DNA of 64,000 nucleotides from Chitinophagales bacterium (GTDB taxonomy: Bacteria; Bacteroidota; Bacteroidia; Chitinophagales; Saprospiraceae). The stretch spans positions 1-64,000 of the forward strand of contig JAFLBO010000027.1 in the NCBI GenBank assembly GCA_017303475.1, written 5' to 3'. Position numbers and translations under genes: made by a program. The number at the start of each line of letters is the position of its first letter. The stretch's first letter is position 1. The notes below the pieces were generated by a model. The model saw nothing but the letters and a program-made list of their open reading frames with translations, was not told the origin of the DNA and searched no databases. Positions 18,201 through 27,260 of the stretch are shown here, in pieces.

Positions 18201-19512
18201 GGTAGCTACCGAATCCCGCCCAGCCTACAAAGTTAAAGACATAGCTTTGGCAGACTGGGGCCGAAAAGAGATCCAACTGGCAGAAGCAGAAATGCCTGGT
18301 CTCATGGCATTGCGCGAAGAATTTGGCGCAAGCAAACCCCTGCAAGGCGCCCGTATTGCCGGTTGCCTGCACATGACCATTCAAACAGCCGTATTGATTG
18401 AAACGCTGGTAGAACTGGGCGCTGAAGTAACCTGGTCTTCCTGCAATATTTTTTCTACCCAGGACCATGCAGCTGCTGCCATTGCAGCAGCTGGAATCCC
18501 TGTTTATGCCTGGAAAGGCATGAACGCTGAGGAGTTCGACTGGTGTATTGAGCAAACTTTGTTTGCCTTCAAAGATGGCAAACCACTCAATATGATCCTT
18601 GACGACGGCGGCGACCTCACCAATATGGTGTTGGATCAATATCCGGAGTTGGTGACTGGCATTGGGGGCATTTCTGAAGAAACCACCACCGGTGTGCACC
18701 GTTTGTACGAGCGCATGGCTAAAGGAACCCTTCCACTGCCTGCTATCAACATTAACGACTCCGTTACCAAGTCTAAATTTGACAATAAATACGGTTGCAA
18801 AGAGAGCCTGGTGGATGCTATCCGTCGCGCTACCGATATCATGATGGCTGGCAAAGTTGCTGTGGTTGCCGGTTACGGCGACGTAGGTAAAGGTTCTGCG
18901 GCTTCTCTGCGTGGCGCCGGCGCGCGCGTGATCGTGACCGAGATCGATCCTATCTGCGCCCTGCAGGCTGCAATGGACGGTTTTGAGGTTAAACGTATGG
19001 AAAATGCCATTCCTCGCGCCAACATCGTAGTAACAGCCACCGGCAACTGCGATATCGTGCAGGAAAAACATTTCCGCATGATGAACGATAAAACCATCGT
19101 GTGCAACATTGGTCACTTCGACAATGAAATCGACATGGCCTGGTTGAACAAAAATTATGGCCAAACCAAAGTAACCATCAAACCACAGGTAGATCTCTAC
19201 AATATTGATGGCAAAGACATCCTGGTGTTGGCGGAAGGTCGTTTGGTAAACCTTGGCTGTGCAACCGGTCACCCATCTTTCGTAATGTCAAACTCCTTCA
19301 CCAACCAGGTACTGGCACAGTTGGAGCTTTGGCAAAACGGTAAAAACTACGACAACAAGGTGTACATGCTGCCTAAGCACCTCGACGAAAAAGTAGCTCG
19401 TTTGCACCTGAGCAAAATTGGCGTAGAACTGGAAGAACTGGCTCAACACCAGGCCGATTACATCGGAGTTCAGGTGGAAGGCCCATTCAAACCGGAATAC
19501 TACCGTTACTAA
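18199..19512 (+). CDS. ahcY: S-adenosylhomocysteine hydrolase (adenosylhomocysteinase)
   Basis: 437 aa, full length. It reversibly splits S-adenosylhomocysteine into adenosine and homocysteine, removing the inhibitory product of SAM-dependent methyltransferases. Visible family features are GCLHMTIQTAVLIETLVELG, SSCNIFSTQDHAAAAI, the NAD-binding Rossmann loop AGYGDVGKGSA, KPQVDLYNIDGK and the C-terminal GPFKPEYYRY that completes the neighbouring subunit's NAD site in the tetramer. The start directly follows a CACT microsatellite and lacks any Shine-Dalgarno-like purine run. It has its own promoter and a strong terminator. Cytoplasmic. Confidence 0.97.
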   Translation: MVATESRPAYKVKDIALADWGRKEIQLAEAEMPGLMALREEFGASKPLQGARIAGCLHMTIQTAVLIETLVELGAEVTWSSCNIFSTQDHAAAAIAAAGIPVYAWKGMNAEEFDWCIEQTLFAFKDGKPLNMILDDGGDLTNMVLDQYPELVTGIGGISEETTTGVHRLYERMAKGTLPLPAININDSVTKSKFDNKYGCKESLVDAIRRATDIMMAGKVAVVAGYGDVGKGSAASLRGAGARVIVTEIDPICALQAAMDGFEVKRMENAIPRANIVVTATGNCDIVQEKHFRMMNDKTIVCNIGHFDNEIDMAWLNKNYGQTKVTIKPQVDLYNIDGKDILVLAEGRLVNLGCATGHPSFVMSNSFTNQVLAQLELWQNGKNYDNKVYMLPKHLDEKVARLHLSKIGVELEELAQHQADYIGVQVEGPFKPEYYRY

Positions 19513-19532
19513 ACCGGGAGTTTAGCCATATT

Positions 19533-19574
19533 AATCGCGCCTCATTGCCTTCGGGTGCTGAGGCGCGATTTTTA
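19533..19574 (+). terminator. Rho-independent terminator after ahcY
   Basis: AATCGCGCCTCA at 19533-19544 pairs perfectly with TGAGGCGCGATT at 19559-19570, followed by TTTTTAT-like sequence. It lies 20 bp after the stop. Confidence 0.92.
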
Positions 19575-19677
19575 TTTGGTAGTTCGGCTGTAAATCAATG
19601 CGTGAAGTGACCTGAATCATTTCCACGGGAAATTTTGTGATTGACTTTTGTACCGGCAAACAAAAAAAGCGACAATC

Positions 19678-20538
19678 ATGAAAAAAATACTCGTCCCGAT
19701 CGACTTCTCCAATAATTCCAAAAATGCCTTGCAGGTTGCAGCCCAAATCGCCGCACAATTCCAGGCCAAACTGGAAATCCTGCACGTTAATCTGGCTTCC
19801 ATTTACTCTGCGCCATTTGCAGAGTATGCCAGCGCAAGCGGATTTGCCGCCGAAGACGGCCAATACGATGAAGCAGCTGGATCAGAACTGGAAAGAATCA
19901 AAATGGATTTGATCAGCCAACCCGGATTCAACCGTTTGGATGTTTCCATCCGCGTGGAGGAAGGTTACCTGCACAGCAGTGTTCGGAATGTAGCCAATGA
20001 AGACGATGTTGATCTGGTAGTTATGGGCACGAAAGGAGCTTCAGGTATGACTGAATTTGTAGTTGGTTCCAACACAGAAAAAGTGATTCGCACAGCCCCT
20101 TGTCCGGTACTGGCCGTTCCGGAACAGGTGAAGGAGTTCAGCCCCAAAATGGTGCTGATGCCATCTACCCTGAAAAACGATCAGGCCGGCGCATTCAGAA
20201 CCTTGGCAGGCTTGGACAAAGCCTATGACTTTCAGGTAAAGGTATTGTACCTCAACAATCCTTCCGGCCTGGCTACCGATGGCTCTGCCGAAGCATTGAA
20301 AAATCGTTTCGCAGAAGCTGCAGGACTGAAGAAAACTGATGTGATCATCACCTCAGGTACACTTTTCGAAGATAATGCCATTCTGGTTGCTGCAGACATG
20401 TGCAATGCAGACCTGATTGTAATGGCCACACACCAGCGTCAGGGATTGTCTCACTGGCTCTTTGGCAGCATCACTGAAGATACCGTCAACCACTCACATA
20501 TTCCAGTATTGGCGGTGCCTACCGGCTGGAAAGCGTGA
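19678..20538 (+). CDS. Tandem-domain universal stress protein (UspA family)
   Basis: 286 aa with two Usp domains (about 1-145 and 152-286). The start MKKILVPIDFSNNSKNAL is the canonical Usp N-terminus; a 10-codon upstream extension is not conserved-looking. Domain 1 has an intact ATP-binding motif G-2x-G-9x-GS (GTKGASGMTEFVVGS). In domain 2 the first glycines are replaced (THQRQGLSHWLFGS), so it probably does not bind ATP in the same way. Cytoplasmic; role in stress or starvation tolerance inferred from the family. It follows the ahcY terminator and is convergent with fhs across a complex palindromic region. Confidence 0.9.
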   Translation: MKKILVPIDFSNNSKNALQVAAQIAAQFQAKLEILHVNLASIYSAPFAEYASASGFAAEDGQYDEAAGSELERIKMDLISQPGFNRLDVSIRVEEGYLHSSVRNVANEDDVDLVVMGTKGASGMTEFVVGSNTEKVIRTAPCPVLAVPEQVKEFSPKMVLMPSTLKNDQAGAFRTLAGLDKAYDFQVKVLYLNNPSGLATDGSAEALKNRFAEAAGLKKTDVIITSGTLFEDNAILVAADMCNADLIVMATHQRQGLSHWLFGSITEDTVNHSHIPVLAVPTGWKA

Positions 20539-20542
20539 GCGA

Positions 20543-20829
20543 ATATCCAATGTCCAATATCCAATGACCAATGTCCAAGTAGGTCGCCTGTTTGGCGTTA
20601 GCACATTGGTTTAATATCACACGCCTGCCAGGCAAACAACCTGGCAGGCGTGTTTATTTTCAATCGTTTTATTGTTACCAAAACAATTGGGATGTAAATC
20701 ACACGCCTGCCAGGTAGACAACCCGGCAGGCGTGTTTAATTTAAACCAATGTGCTGACGCCCAACAGGCGAACCACTTGGACATTGGTCATTGGATATTG
20801 GATATTGGATATTGGATATTGGATATTGG
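20543..20829. repeat. Nested inverted-repeat complex with two hairpins and a 7-bp tandem repeat
   Basis: Outer arms at about 20543-20614 and 20739-20808 match over about 70 bp with roughly five differences. Inside are two near-identical hairpins: 20619-20653 (ACACGCCTGCCAGG arm, perfect) and 20701-20735 (one mismatch). Between them is a weaker inverted repeat (CAATCGTTTT...AAAACAATTG). The right edge holds TTGGATA repeated five and a half times (20791-20829), stopping three bases before the fhs stop codon. It sits between convergent usp and fhs genes and probably terminates both. Confidence 0.9.
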
Positions 20830-20832
20830 CCA

Positions 20833-22506
20833 TTAAAACAGCCCCACTACCTTTCCGTTTTCGTCAATATCGATTTTCTCTGCGGATGGCACTTTAGGCA
20901 ATCCTGGCATGGTCATGATATCGCCACAGATCATGACTATAAACTCAGCGCCGGCAGCCAGTCGTACCTCCCGGATTTGAACCACATGATTGGATGGTGC
21001 GCCTTTGAGTTTGGGATCGGTGGAGAATGAGTACTGTGTTTTGGCCACACAAACCGGGTAATGGCCGTATTCTTCCTGCAATTTTTTAATTCTGGAACGC
21101 ACATCAGAATCTGCAATGATATCTGATGCCCCGTATATTTTAGTGGCAATTGCCTTCATTTTATCCCACAAAGGCTGATCATCGTTGTACACAAACTTAA
21201 AGTTGTTTTCTCCACCTTCAATCACTTCCACCACTTTTTTGGCCAGATTTTCAGAGCCCTTACTGCCTTCAGCCCAGTGGCGCGATACCACCACCGGCAC
21301 GCCATAAGGCGCCAGTTTTTCTTCCAGCAGTTTGATCTCCGCCTCGGTATCGAAGGTGAAGTTGTTGATGGCCACCACACAAGGCAGTCCATAATGTTCG
21401 CGTACGTTGCGCACGTGACGTTCCAGATTGGCAAAACCGCCTTCCAAAGCGCCCAGGTTTTCCTGATTCAGCTCGGCAAGATCAACGCCACCATGGTATT
21501 TCAATGCACGCAGAGTGGCCACCAAAACCACCGCATCTGGCTTGAGTCCAGCCTTGCGACATTTGATATCAATAAATTTTTCTGCACCCAAATCGGCGCC
21601 AAAACCAGCTTCTGCAACCACATAATCTGCCAGTTTAAGGGCGTTTTTAGTAGCCGTTACAGAATTGCAACCGTGGGCAATATTGGCAAACGGGCCTCCA
21701 TGAATGAATGCGGGCGTATGCTCCAGCGTTTGGACCAAGTTTGGTTTAATGGCATCTTTAAGCAGTACAGCCATTGCCCCGTGTGCGTTGAGATCGCGGG
21801 CGCGAACGGCCTTCCGATCATGGGTATAGCCCACAACAATATTACCCAGACGTTCCTTCAAATCGGAAAGTGAGGTAGCCAGGCAGAAAATAGCCATCAC
21901 TTCAGAGGCTACCACGATATCGAAGCCATCTTCGCGGGGATAACCATTGGAAATGCCGCCCAGGGCTACCACCGTTTGCCGGAGAGCACGGTCGTTCATA
22001 TCCACCACCCTTTTCCAGGTTACCCGGCGTACGTCTATTCCCAGGGTATTTCCCTGGTGAATATGATTGTCTACCAAAGCTGCCAGGAGATTATTGGCCA
22101 GGGCGATAGCGTTGAAATCGCCTGTAAAATGCAGGTTAATATCCTCCATAGGGATTACCTGTGCATAACCTCCACCGGCAGCGCCGCCTTTCATCCCGAA
22201 TACGGGACCAAGGCTGGGCTCGCGCAGACAGATCATGGTTTTTTTACCAATACGGCTCAAACCATCGCCCAAACCAACGCTGGTGGTGGTTTTACCTTCA
22301 CCTGCCGGTGTTGGGCTGATAGCGGTTACCAGAATGAGTTTGCTGTTTGGATTGTCAGGCAGACTATCCAGATAAGCCAGGTCAACTTTAGCTTTGTAAT
22401 GACCATAGGGTTCCAGTACTTCATCAGGGATGCCGAGTTTTTCGGCTGCCAGTGGAATGATTCGTTTTGGGGTTGCGGCCTGTGCGATTTCGATATCCGA
22501 GCGCAT
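20833..22506 (-). CDS. fhs: Formate--tetrahydrofolate ligase
   Basis: 557 aa, full length. It makes 10-formyl-THF from formate, THF and ATP, feeding purine and one-carbon metabolism. The P-loop is PTPAGEGKTTTSVGL; other family blocks are SLGPVFGMKGGAAGGGYAQV, INLHFTGDFNAI, HGGPFANIAHGCNSV and EAGFGADLGAEKF. The ending GDIMTMPGLPKVPSAEKIDI is the usual conserved C-terminus. Cytoplasmic. It is divergent from the lysyl-oxidase-domain gene; the 290-bp gap between them contains no clear promoter matching the consensus. Confidence 0.97.
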   Translation of the reverse strand: MRSDIEIAQAATPKRIIPLAAEKLGIPDEVLEPYGHYKAKVDLAYLDSLPDNPNSKLILVTAISPTPAGEGKTTTSVGLGDGLSRIGKKTMICLREPSLGPVFGMKGGAAGGGYAQVIPMEDINLHFTGDFNAIALANNLLAALVDNHIHQGNTLGIDVRRVTWKRVVDMNDRALRQTVVALGGISNGYPREDGFDIVVASEVMAIFCLATSLSDLKERLGNIVVGYTHDRKAVRARDLNAHGAMAVLLKDAIKPNLVQTLEHTPAFIHGGPFANIAHGCNSVTATKNALKLADYVVAEAGFGADLGAEKFIDIKCRKAGLKPDAVVLVATLRALKYHGGVDLAELNQENLGALEGGFANLERHVRNVREHYGLPCVVAINNFTFDTEAEIKLLEEKLAPYGVPVVVSRHWAEGSKGSENLAKKVVEVIEGGENNFKFVYNDDQPLWDKMKAIATKIYGASDIIADSDVRSRIKKLQEEYGHYPVCVAKTQYSFSTDPKLKGAPSNHVVQIREVRLAAGAEFIVMICGDIMTMPGLPKVPSAEKIDIDENGKVVGLF

Positions 22507-22796
22507 AATTGGGTTTTTAATTGTTAGAGCGGGTGTAAGGTATGTGTTTTCGCAAACACAAGATTTTATCTGTTATTCCAGCGCACAAACATCTTTAATC
22601 CGTTGGAAAATTGTTGCGCCAAATGAAATATTATTTACAAATTAGACACACCTGTCATGCAGCGATCCTTTCGATTGGCGTATCCATTGCCGAAACGCGA
22701 CGAAACCGCATTTTACCAACACAAATCCGACGCGCGCATACCGCAAACCCTGTAACTTGGCTGGCCGTTTTCCCTAACTTTTTTTTCAAAACAGAT

Positions 22797-25199
22797 ATGA
22801 GATTCTTTACCTTTTTGGTTCTTCTTGGCTACTTACTCTACTCAACCAATACATTACGTGCCCAATGCCCGGCAGATTACGATTCAATCAGGATTGAGGT
22901 CAACCCGGACTATGCTTTTGAGGAGGCGAGTTGGAAAATTTACGAAAAAAGCAACCCCAATTTGATATATGCCTCAGGCATACTTTTGGCAGATAGTTTG
23001 CACATTTTTGAAGCTTGTATCCCTAGAGGCGATTGCAAGGTGTTAGAATTTTTGGATGACCAAGGGGATGGTTTTTTCCCTGACGGCTGGTATCGATTCT
23101 ACATTAATGGCGAACTTATTCGGGAGAGCATTGGATACTATGGATATTTCCAACGTACAGATTTTGGTTGTCCTCCAGGTACTAATTGTAATTCACCACT
23201 CCCATTAACTCTAGGCAGTTTCCAAACCCCGGATGGCGATGAAACCTGGTACGAATTCACACCTGCTGACACAGGCATTTACGTTATTTCCACTTGTGGA
23301 GCGCCATGCCGGGCAAAAGTTTGGGGATATAACCAGTGCAATGGCATCATTATTTCTGAAAACGTGATGGGCGCTGTTTTTTATTCCGAAAGCGGCTGCC
23401 CCGACAGCTCCGCGCTGGCCTCTGTATTTATGGCAGGCGGTGAAACTTACCTCATCAGGATCAGATATGCGGTTGCCGGATGTAGTCCTGATCCCTTACC
23501 ATTCACCGTTACCTTCCAGGGGCCGATAGTGGGGTGTATGGACCCCATTGCCTGCAATTACGAGCCGCTGGCTACCATAAGCAGTGGCAATTGTTTATAC
23601 AATGGCGACCCACTTTGCCCTAACGCTCCGGATATCACCATAGATCAGAATCTATTGATCAGCTCCATGTACCTGGGTGATCAACAAAGTGATGATGCCT
23701 GTTACGTTTCTGAAGGATGTTTGCGCGGATTCGGGAACCGGCATGTTATCAAATTCGACACCCGGATCAGCAACATTGGCAATGCCGATTATTATGTTGG
23801 TCCCAAACCAACAGACCCGAACGATCCCTCAAACCATTTCATCTACGACCCCTGTCATGGTCACTACCACTACCTGGGTTATGCTGAATATGTATTGTAT
23901 AATTCTGCCGGCAAACGTATACCAATCGGTTCAAAAAACGGCTTCTGTGTACTAGATGCCGAGTGTCCGCTGGGCATTACCGCCAAATACAAATGCACCA
24001 ATATGGGTATTACTGCCGGTTGCAGCGATGTTTATGATGCGGCTAACACTCTGTGTCAGTGGGTAGACATCACCGATATTCCGGCAGACGATTATATTTT
24101 GGTTGCCCGTGTTAACTGGAATCAACGGCCCGACAAACTGGGCAGGGTGGAAAAAACCTATGATAACAACTGGGCACAAGCATGTTTTAGCTTGTTTTAT
24201 GATGGCGCCACCCCGGAGGTTATTTTCAACCAGGATTCCTGCAAATCCTACACAGATTGCACAGGGGTAGTATTTGGCAGTGCAGAACCGGATTGCAACG
24301 GAGTATGCAATGGACCTGCTTTGCACGGCGACCTGAATCAGGATACCTTGCAAAGCATGATTGACGTAAACAGCTACCTGGCAGATGCGCTTAACCCTGC
24401 CATTGATGCCTCACCTTGCAACGACCTTTATGAAGACGGTAAAATTGACGTTATGGACGCTGGTTTGCTCCAGGAATGTGCCTTACATGCAGACAGCATT
24501 CAATACTGGATTCAGCGTTTCCCATGCCAGTTCCCGAGTGGCATCTATAATAGTCAGGACATGGTTACGCTTCTTGCTGGTGTGTTGGACACTGTTGACA
24601 AAACCTTTGATATTGAAATAGTTAACCCAAGCAGCGGCGTGATGGGCTACGAATTTACAGTAGACGGGCTGGTGATTGAATCTGTGGAAAACACCATTGG
24701 TAGTTACCAGGCAACACCTCAATTCAATCCCGTTACAGGTAAAATCCTGGCGCTTGCTCCGGATGAGAGTTACATCCCAAAAAATGTAACCCCCAATACA
24801 TTCGTCAGAATCAAATACGCCAACATCAACCAATCAGAGGTATGTATTTCCGGAATAACGGCGGTGGTGAACCAAAAGTACCATAAGAGCAACGCAGTAA
24901 TTGGCACTCCTGCCTGTGTTCCTACCAACATGGTTGGCGCCAAAGAGCCTGCAACGGCGTTTGCGGTTTTTGTGCAACCGAACCCGATGCAGGAAAGCAG
25001 CACCATTTACTTTGAAAACCCGGCAGCTGAGGCAATGCAATTCCAGCTTACCGATATGTTGGGGCAGGTTGTGCGCAGCTACCAGGATATTCGGGGAGAA
25101 TCAGTGGTAGTGGAGCGTGGCGATTTGCCACATGGCGCCTATGCATTCACCTTGCTCAGCCAGCGTGGATCAGTAAGCGGAAAAATCATCATGCAATAA
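22797..25199 (+). CDS. T9SS-exported protein with lysyl oxidase domain, dockerin-like and cohesin-like regions
   Basis: 800 aa. The start MRFFTFLVLLGYLLYSTNTL gives a signal peptide (1-23, ending RAQ); an upstream in-frame ATG would add 62 implausible residues. Residues about 280-470 match the lysyl oxidase catalytic domain. The copper motif HxHxH is present as CHGHYH (His354, 356, 358). Lys380 (GSKNGFC) and Tyr413 (SDVYDAANTLCQWVDITD) sit where animal LOX forms its lysyl tyrosylquinone cofactor, with similar spacing. A dockerin-like double EF-hand region (about 510-562), a cohesin-like beta domain (about 583-705) and a T9SS sorting domain (about 725-800) follow. LOX oxidises peptidyl lysine to allysine; the bacterial substrate is unknown. 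Bacterial homologues are known, but T9SS export of one is notable. Confidence 0.85.
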   Translation: MRFFTFLVLLGYLLYSTNTLRAQCPADYDSIRIEVNPDYAFEEASWKIYEKSNPNLIYASGILLADSLHIFEACIPRGDCKVLEFLDDQGDGFFPDGWYRFYINGELIRESIGYYGYFQRTDFGCPPGTNCNSPLPLTLGSFQTPDGDETWYEFTPADTGIYVISTCGAPCRAKVWGYNQCNGIIISENVMGAVFYSESGCPDSSALASVFMAGGETYLIRIRYAVAGCSPDPLPFTVTFQGPIVGCMDPIACNYEPLATISSGNCLYNGDPLCPNAPDITIDQNLLISSMYLGDQQSDDACYVSEGCLRGFGNRHVIKFDTRISNIGNADYYVGPKPTDPNDPSNHFIYDPCHGHYHYLGYAEYVLYNSAGKRIPIGSKNGFCVLDAECPLGITAKYKCTNMGITAGCSDVYDAANTLCQWVDITDIPADDYILVARVNWNQRPDKLGRVEKTYDNNWAQACFSLFYDGATPEVIFNQDSCKSYTDCTGVVFGSAEPDCNGVCNGPALHGDLNQDTLQSMIDVNSYLADALNPAIDASPCNDLYEDGKIDVMDAGLLQECALHADSIQYWIQRFPCQFPSGIYNSQDMVTLLAGVLDTVDKTFDIEIVNPSSGVMGYEFTVDGLVIESVENTIGSYQATPQFNPVTGKILALAPDESYIPKNVTPNTFVRIKYANINQSEVCISGITAVVNQKYHKSNAVIGTPACVPTNMVGAKEPATAFAVFVQPNPMQESSTIYFENPAAEAMQFQLTDMLGQVVRSYQDIRGESVVVERGDLPHGAYAFTLLSQRGSVSGKIIMQ

Positions 25200-25251
25200 A
25201 AAATTGCTGACGCTGATTAGCCAACCCTACTGGTTTTATTCAGCATAAGAC

Positions 25252-25310
25252 AAAAAAGCAGGATATTTGTGTGTGCAGACGATGCCCAACACAGGTATCC
25301 TGCTTTTTTT
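25252..25310 (+). terminator. Terminator between the lysyl oxidase gene and the next secreted-protein gene
   Basis: AAAAAAGCAGGATA (25252-25265) pairs with TATCCTGCTTTTTT (25296-25309) around a 30-nt loop with an inner GTGT/ACAC helix. The T-run ends nine bases before the next start codon, so the downstream gene either starts inside this structure or depends on read-through. Confidence 0.8.
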
Positions 25311-25319
25311 CATAAAATC

Positions 25320-27179
25320 ATGTTTCTCATGCAACAATCCTTACTCAAAAAAGTGTTTTTTCTGGCTGCTATTCTGCTGTCCGGAGCTCTACAAGCGCAA
25401 TTGCCTGTCCCTTTCTGGTCAGAAAACTTCACCAATGGTTTGCCATCAGGTTGGACTACCACGGATGGCTCTAATCAGGGCGTCCTTTGGACCTGGTGCG
25501 CGGATCCAATTCTGGGCGACAATGATCCAGGCTGTTCACAGCCTTGGGACGATGCCCTGAATGGTCAGCAGCCATTTAATGCTACAACAGCTTCCACGGG
25601 TTTCATGGTAATGGATTCCGACGATCCGGGTGGTCTTCCAACCGAACACATTTCCCGATTGACCACTGCTCCTATTAACTGTGCGGGTAAAAACGAGGTG
25701 TTTGTAACCTTCCAAACCCACATTGGCGTATATGAATTTGATGCAGACGCTAATGCCATTCTTCGCGTAAGCACCAATGGCACTACCTGGACCGACTATC
25801 CGGTGTTCAATGGACTGACCACCACTGTTCGCTGGTCTCAAAATCCGGAAATTCCTATTATTGATATTTCAGCCACTGCGGCCAACGCCGGCACTGTTTA
25901 CCTGCAATGGCAATGGACCGGCAACTGGGAATATATGTGGAGCGTAGACGACGTAGAAGTATATGGTGAAAACCCATCTCCGCGCAACGATTTGGCTATT
26001 GATGCCTTTTTCTACCCGGCATCCAGTTTTGCACAGCCTGAGTCCCAGATAGCTAGCGATGTATTCGCCTTCGAGGTGAATCTGGATAACAATGGTTTGA
26101 ACGCACAAACAAACATTGTGGTAACAGCTTATGTAAAAGAAGACGGTGGCGCTACGCTGCACACTCAAACCATCACCATTCCGGAATTGGCTGCAGGAGT
26201 TCAGGACAGCGCATTTACTTTCCCTGATCTGTATACGCCGGCTCTTCCCAATGGCGCATACCTCATTGGCTATACCCTGACTGCTGATTCACTTGATCAG
26301 CGTCCGGTAGACAACCAACAAGAGAGTCCATTTGTAGTAAGCAATAACGTCTTTGCCAAAGAAGACGGTCCGGAACAGGGATACCGCCCAAGCGCCGGAG
26401 GTGACTGGGCCGTTGCTAACCTGTATTCCATGGGCGCCGGCGAGTTCGACAAGTACAAAGCCACCCAGGCAGAGTTTGCCTTCACCACCAATGAGGACGA
26501 CATTGCAGTGGGAGAAGTAGAAGCAGCTCTTTACCTTTTCAAGGTTAGCAGCGATGTTGCACCTGATTTTTCCAATTTTGATGGCTCAGGATTCCTGACC
26601 CCAAGCCTGGAATGGCTGGGTGTGGCCAACTATGAAGCGCCTGATACGCTACAAGGATACGAATTGCAGCGTGTTGACCTTTCCGATTTGAATACCGGCC
26701 TTGCGGGTGTTGTTTTGGAGCCTGAAACCCGGTACCTGCTGGCTATTGAGTATGCCAATGCAAGCGCCAGCGCGTTTCATGCGTTCAATGATGATGTTTA
26801 CTATTTTTTCCCGTCAACTTTTGTGTTCAACACTGACTGGAATCCATTCGGCTTCGGTGGCGATGTAAACGCCGTGCTGCGTTTGTACATCAGCCTGATT
26901 TCTACCACCGACGAAACTATGTTGCCGGAGAACACCATCAATGTATTCCCCAATCCGGTGCGTGAAACCGTACAACTGGGCATTGAATTCGCTGAGCCAA
27001 CAGACGCTACCATTACCATTGCCGATATCAGCGGCCGGGTAATCCATGTAGAAGACCGCAAGGGTCTTACCATGGAAACCATTCAGTATCGTTTGCCGCA
27101 ACTGAGCTCAGGTACATACCTGGCACGTATTGCTACCGCTAACGGCACGTTAACCAAGAAATTTGTGGTGCAGAAATAA
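25320..27179 (+). CDS. Secreted choice-of-anchor-type protein with T9SS sorting domain
   Basis: 619 aa. The ATG at 25320 (MFLMQQSLLKKVFFLAAILL) or the one at 25329 gives a signal peptide ending LQAQ; the further upstream ATG lies in the terminator and is rejected. Residues about 28-225 form a jelly-roll domain of the MAM/choice-of-anchor J kind (FWSENFTNGLPSGWTTTDGS... WMWSVDDVEVYG). A CARDB-like beta domain (about 230-335), another beta domain (about 350-530) and a T9SS sorting domain (about 545-619, INVFPNPVRETVQLGI... KKFVVQK) follow. No catalytic residues are visible; adhesion or glycan binding is plausible. The promoter is not visible because a terminator occupies the upstream region. 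Confidence 0.83.
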   Translation: MFLMQQSLLKKVFFLAAILLSGALQAQLPVPFWSENFTNGLPSGWTTTDGSNQGVLWTWCADPILGDNDPGCSQPWDDALNGQQPFNATTASTGFMVMDSDDPGGLPTEHISRLTTAPINCAGKNEVFVTFQTHIGVYEFDADANAILRVSTNGTTWTDYPVFNGLTTTVRWSQNPEIPIIDISATAANAGTVYLQWQWTGNWEYMWSVDDVEVYGENPSPRNDLAIDAFFYPASSFAQPESQIASDVFAFEVNLDNNGLNAQTNIVVTAYVKEDGGATLHTQTITIPELAAGVQDSAFTFPDLYTPALPNGAYLIGYTLTADSLDQRPVDNQQESPFVVSNNVFAKEDGPEQGYRPSAGGDWAVANLYSMGAGEFDKYKATQAEFAFTTNEDDIAVGEVEAALYLFKVSSDVAPDFSNFDGSGFLTPSLEWLGVANYEAPDTLQGYELQRVDLSDLNTGLAGVVLEPETRYLLAIEYANASASAFHAFNDDVYYFFPSTFVFNTDWNPFGFGGDVNAVLRLYISLISTTDETMLPENTINVFPNPVRETVQLGIEFAEPTDATITIADISGRVIHVEDRKGLTMETIQYRLPQLSSGTYLARIATANGTLTKKFVVQK

Positions 27180-27190
27180 TTTCCGGCGCC

Positions 27191-27260
27191 CATGAATCTT
27201 GTCCAAATTTCCATGCTTTCGCAAAATTGAATGCATGGGAATTTGGGCAAGAAATTCATG
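27191..27260 (+). terminator. Inverted repeat at convergent gene ends, overlapping the lpxB stop
   Basis: Arms 27191-27216 and 27233-27260 pair with a 2-nt bulge and two T.G wobbles that pair only in the plus transcript, so it serves the 25320 gene. No T-run follows. The right arm includes the last bases of lpxB. Confidence 0.6.

Noticed and set aside
18015..18236. Small frame encoding Thr-His-Ser-Leu repeats across the CACT array
   Set aside because: The repeat gives open frames by construction, and the frame overlaps the promoter and runs into ahcY out of frame. Non-coding leader is the simpler reading, though a leader peptide cannot be fully excluded.
18193..19272. 359-codon open frame opposite ahcY
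   Set aside because: Fully antisense to a clear ahcY with an unnatural His/Cys-rich composition.
20791..20829. CRISPR-like or phage-like repeat array
   Set aside because: The TTGGATA copies are contiguous 7-mers without spacers and no cas genes are near.
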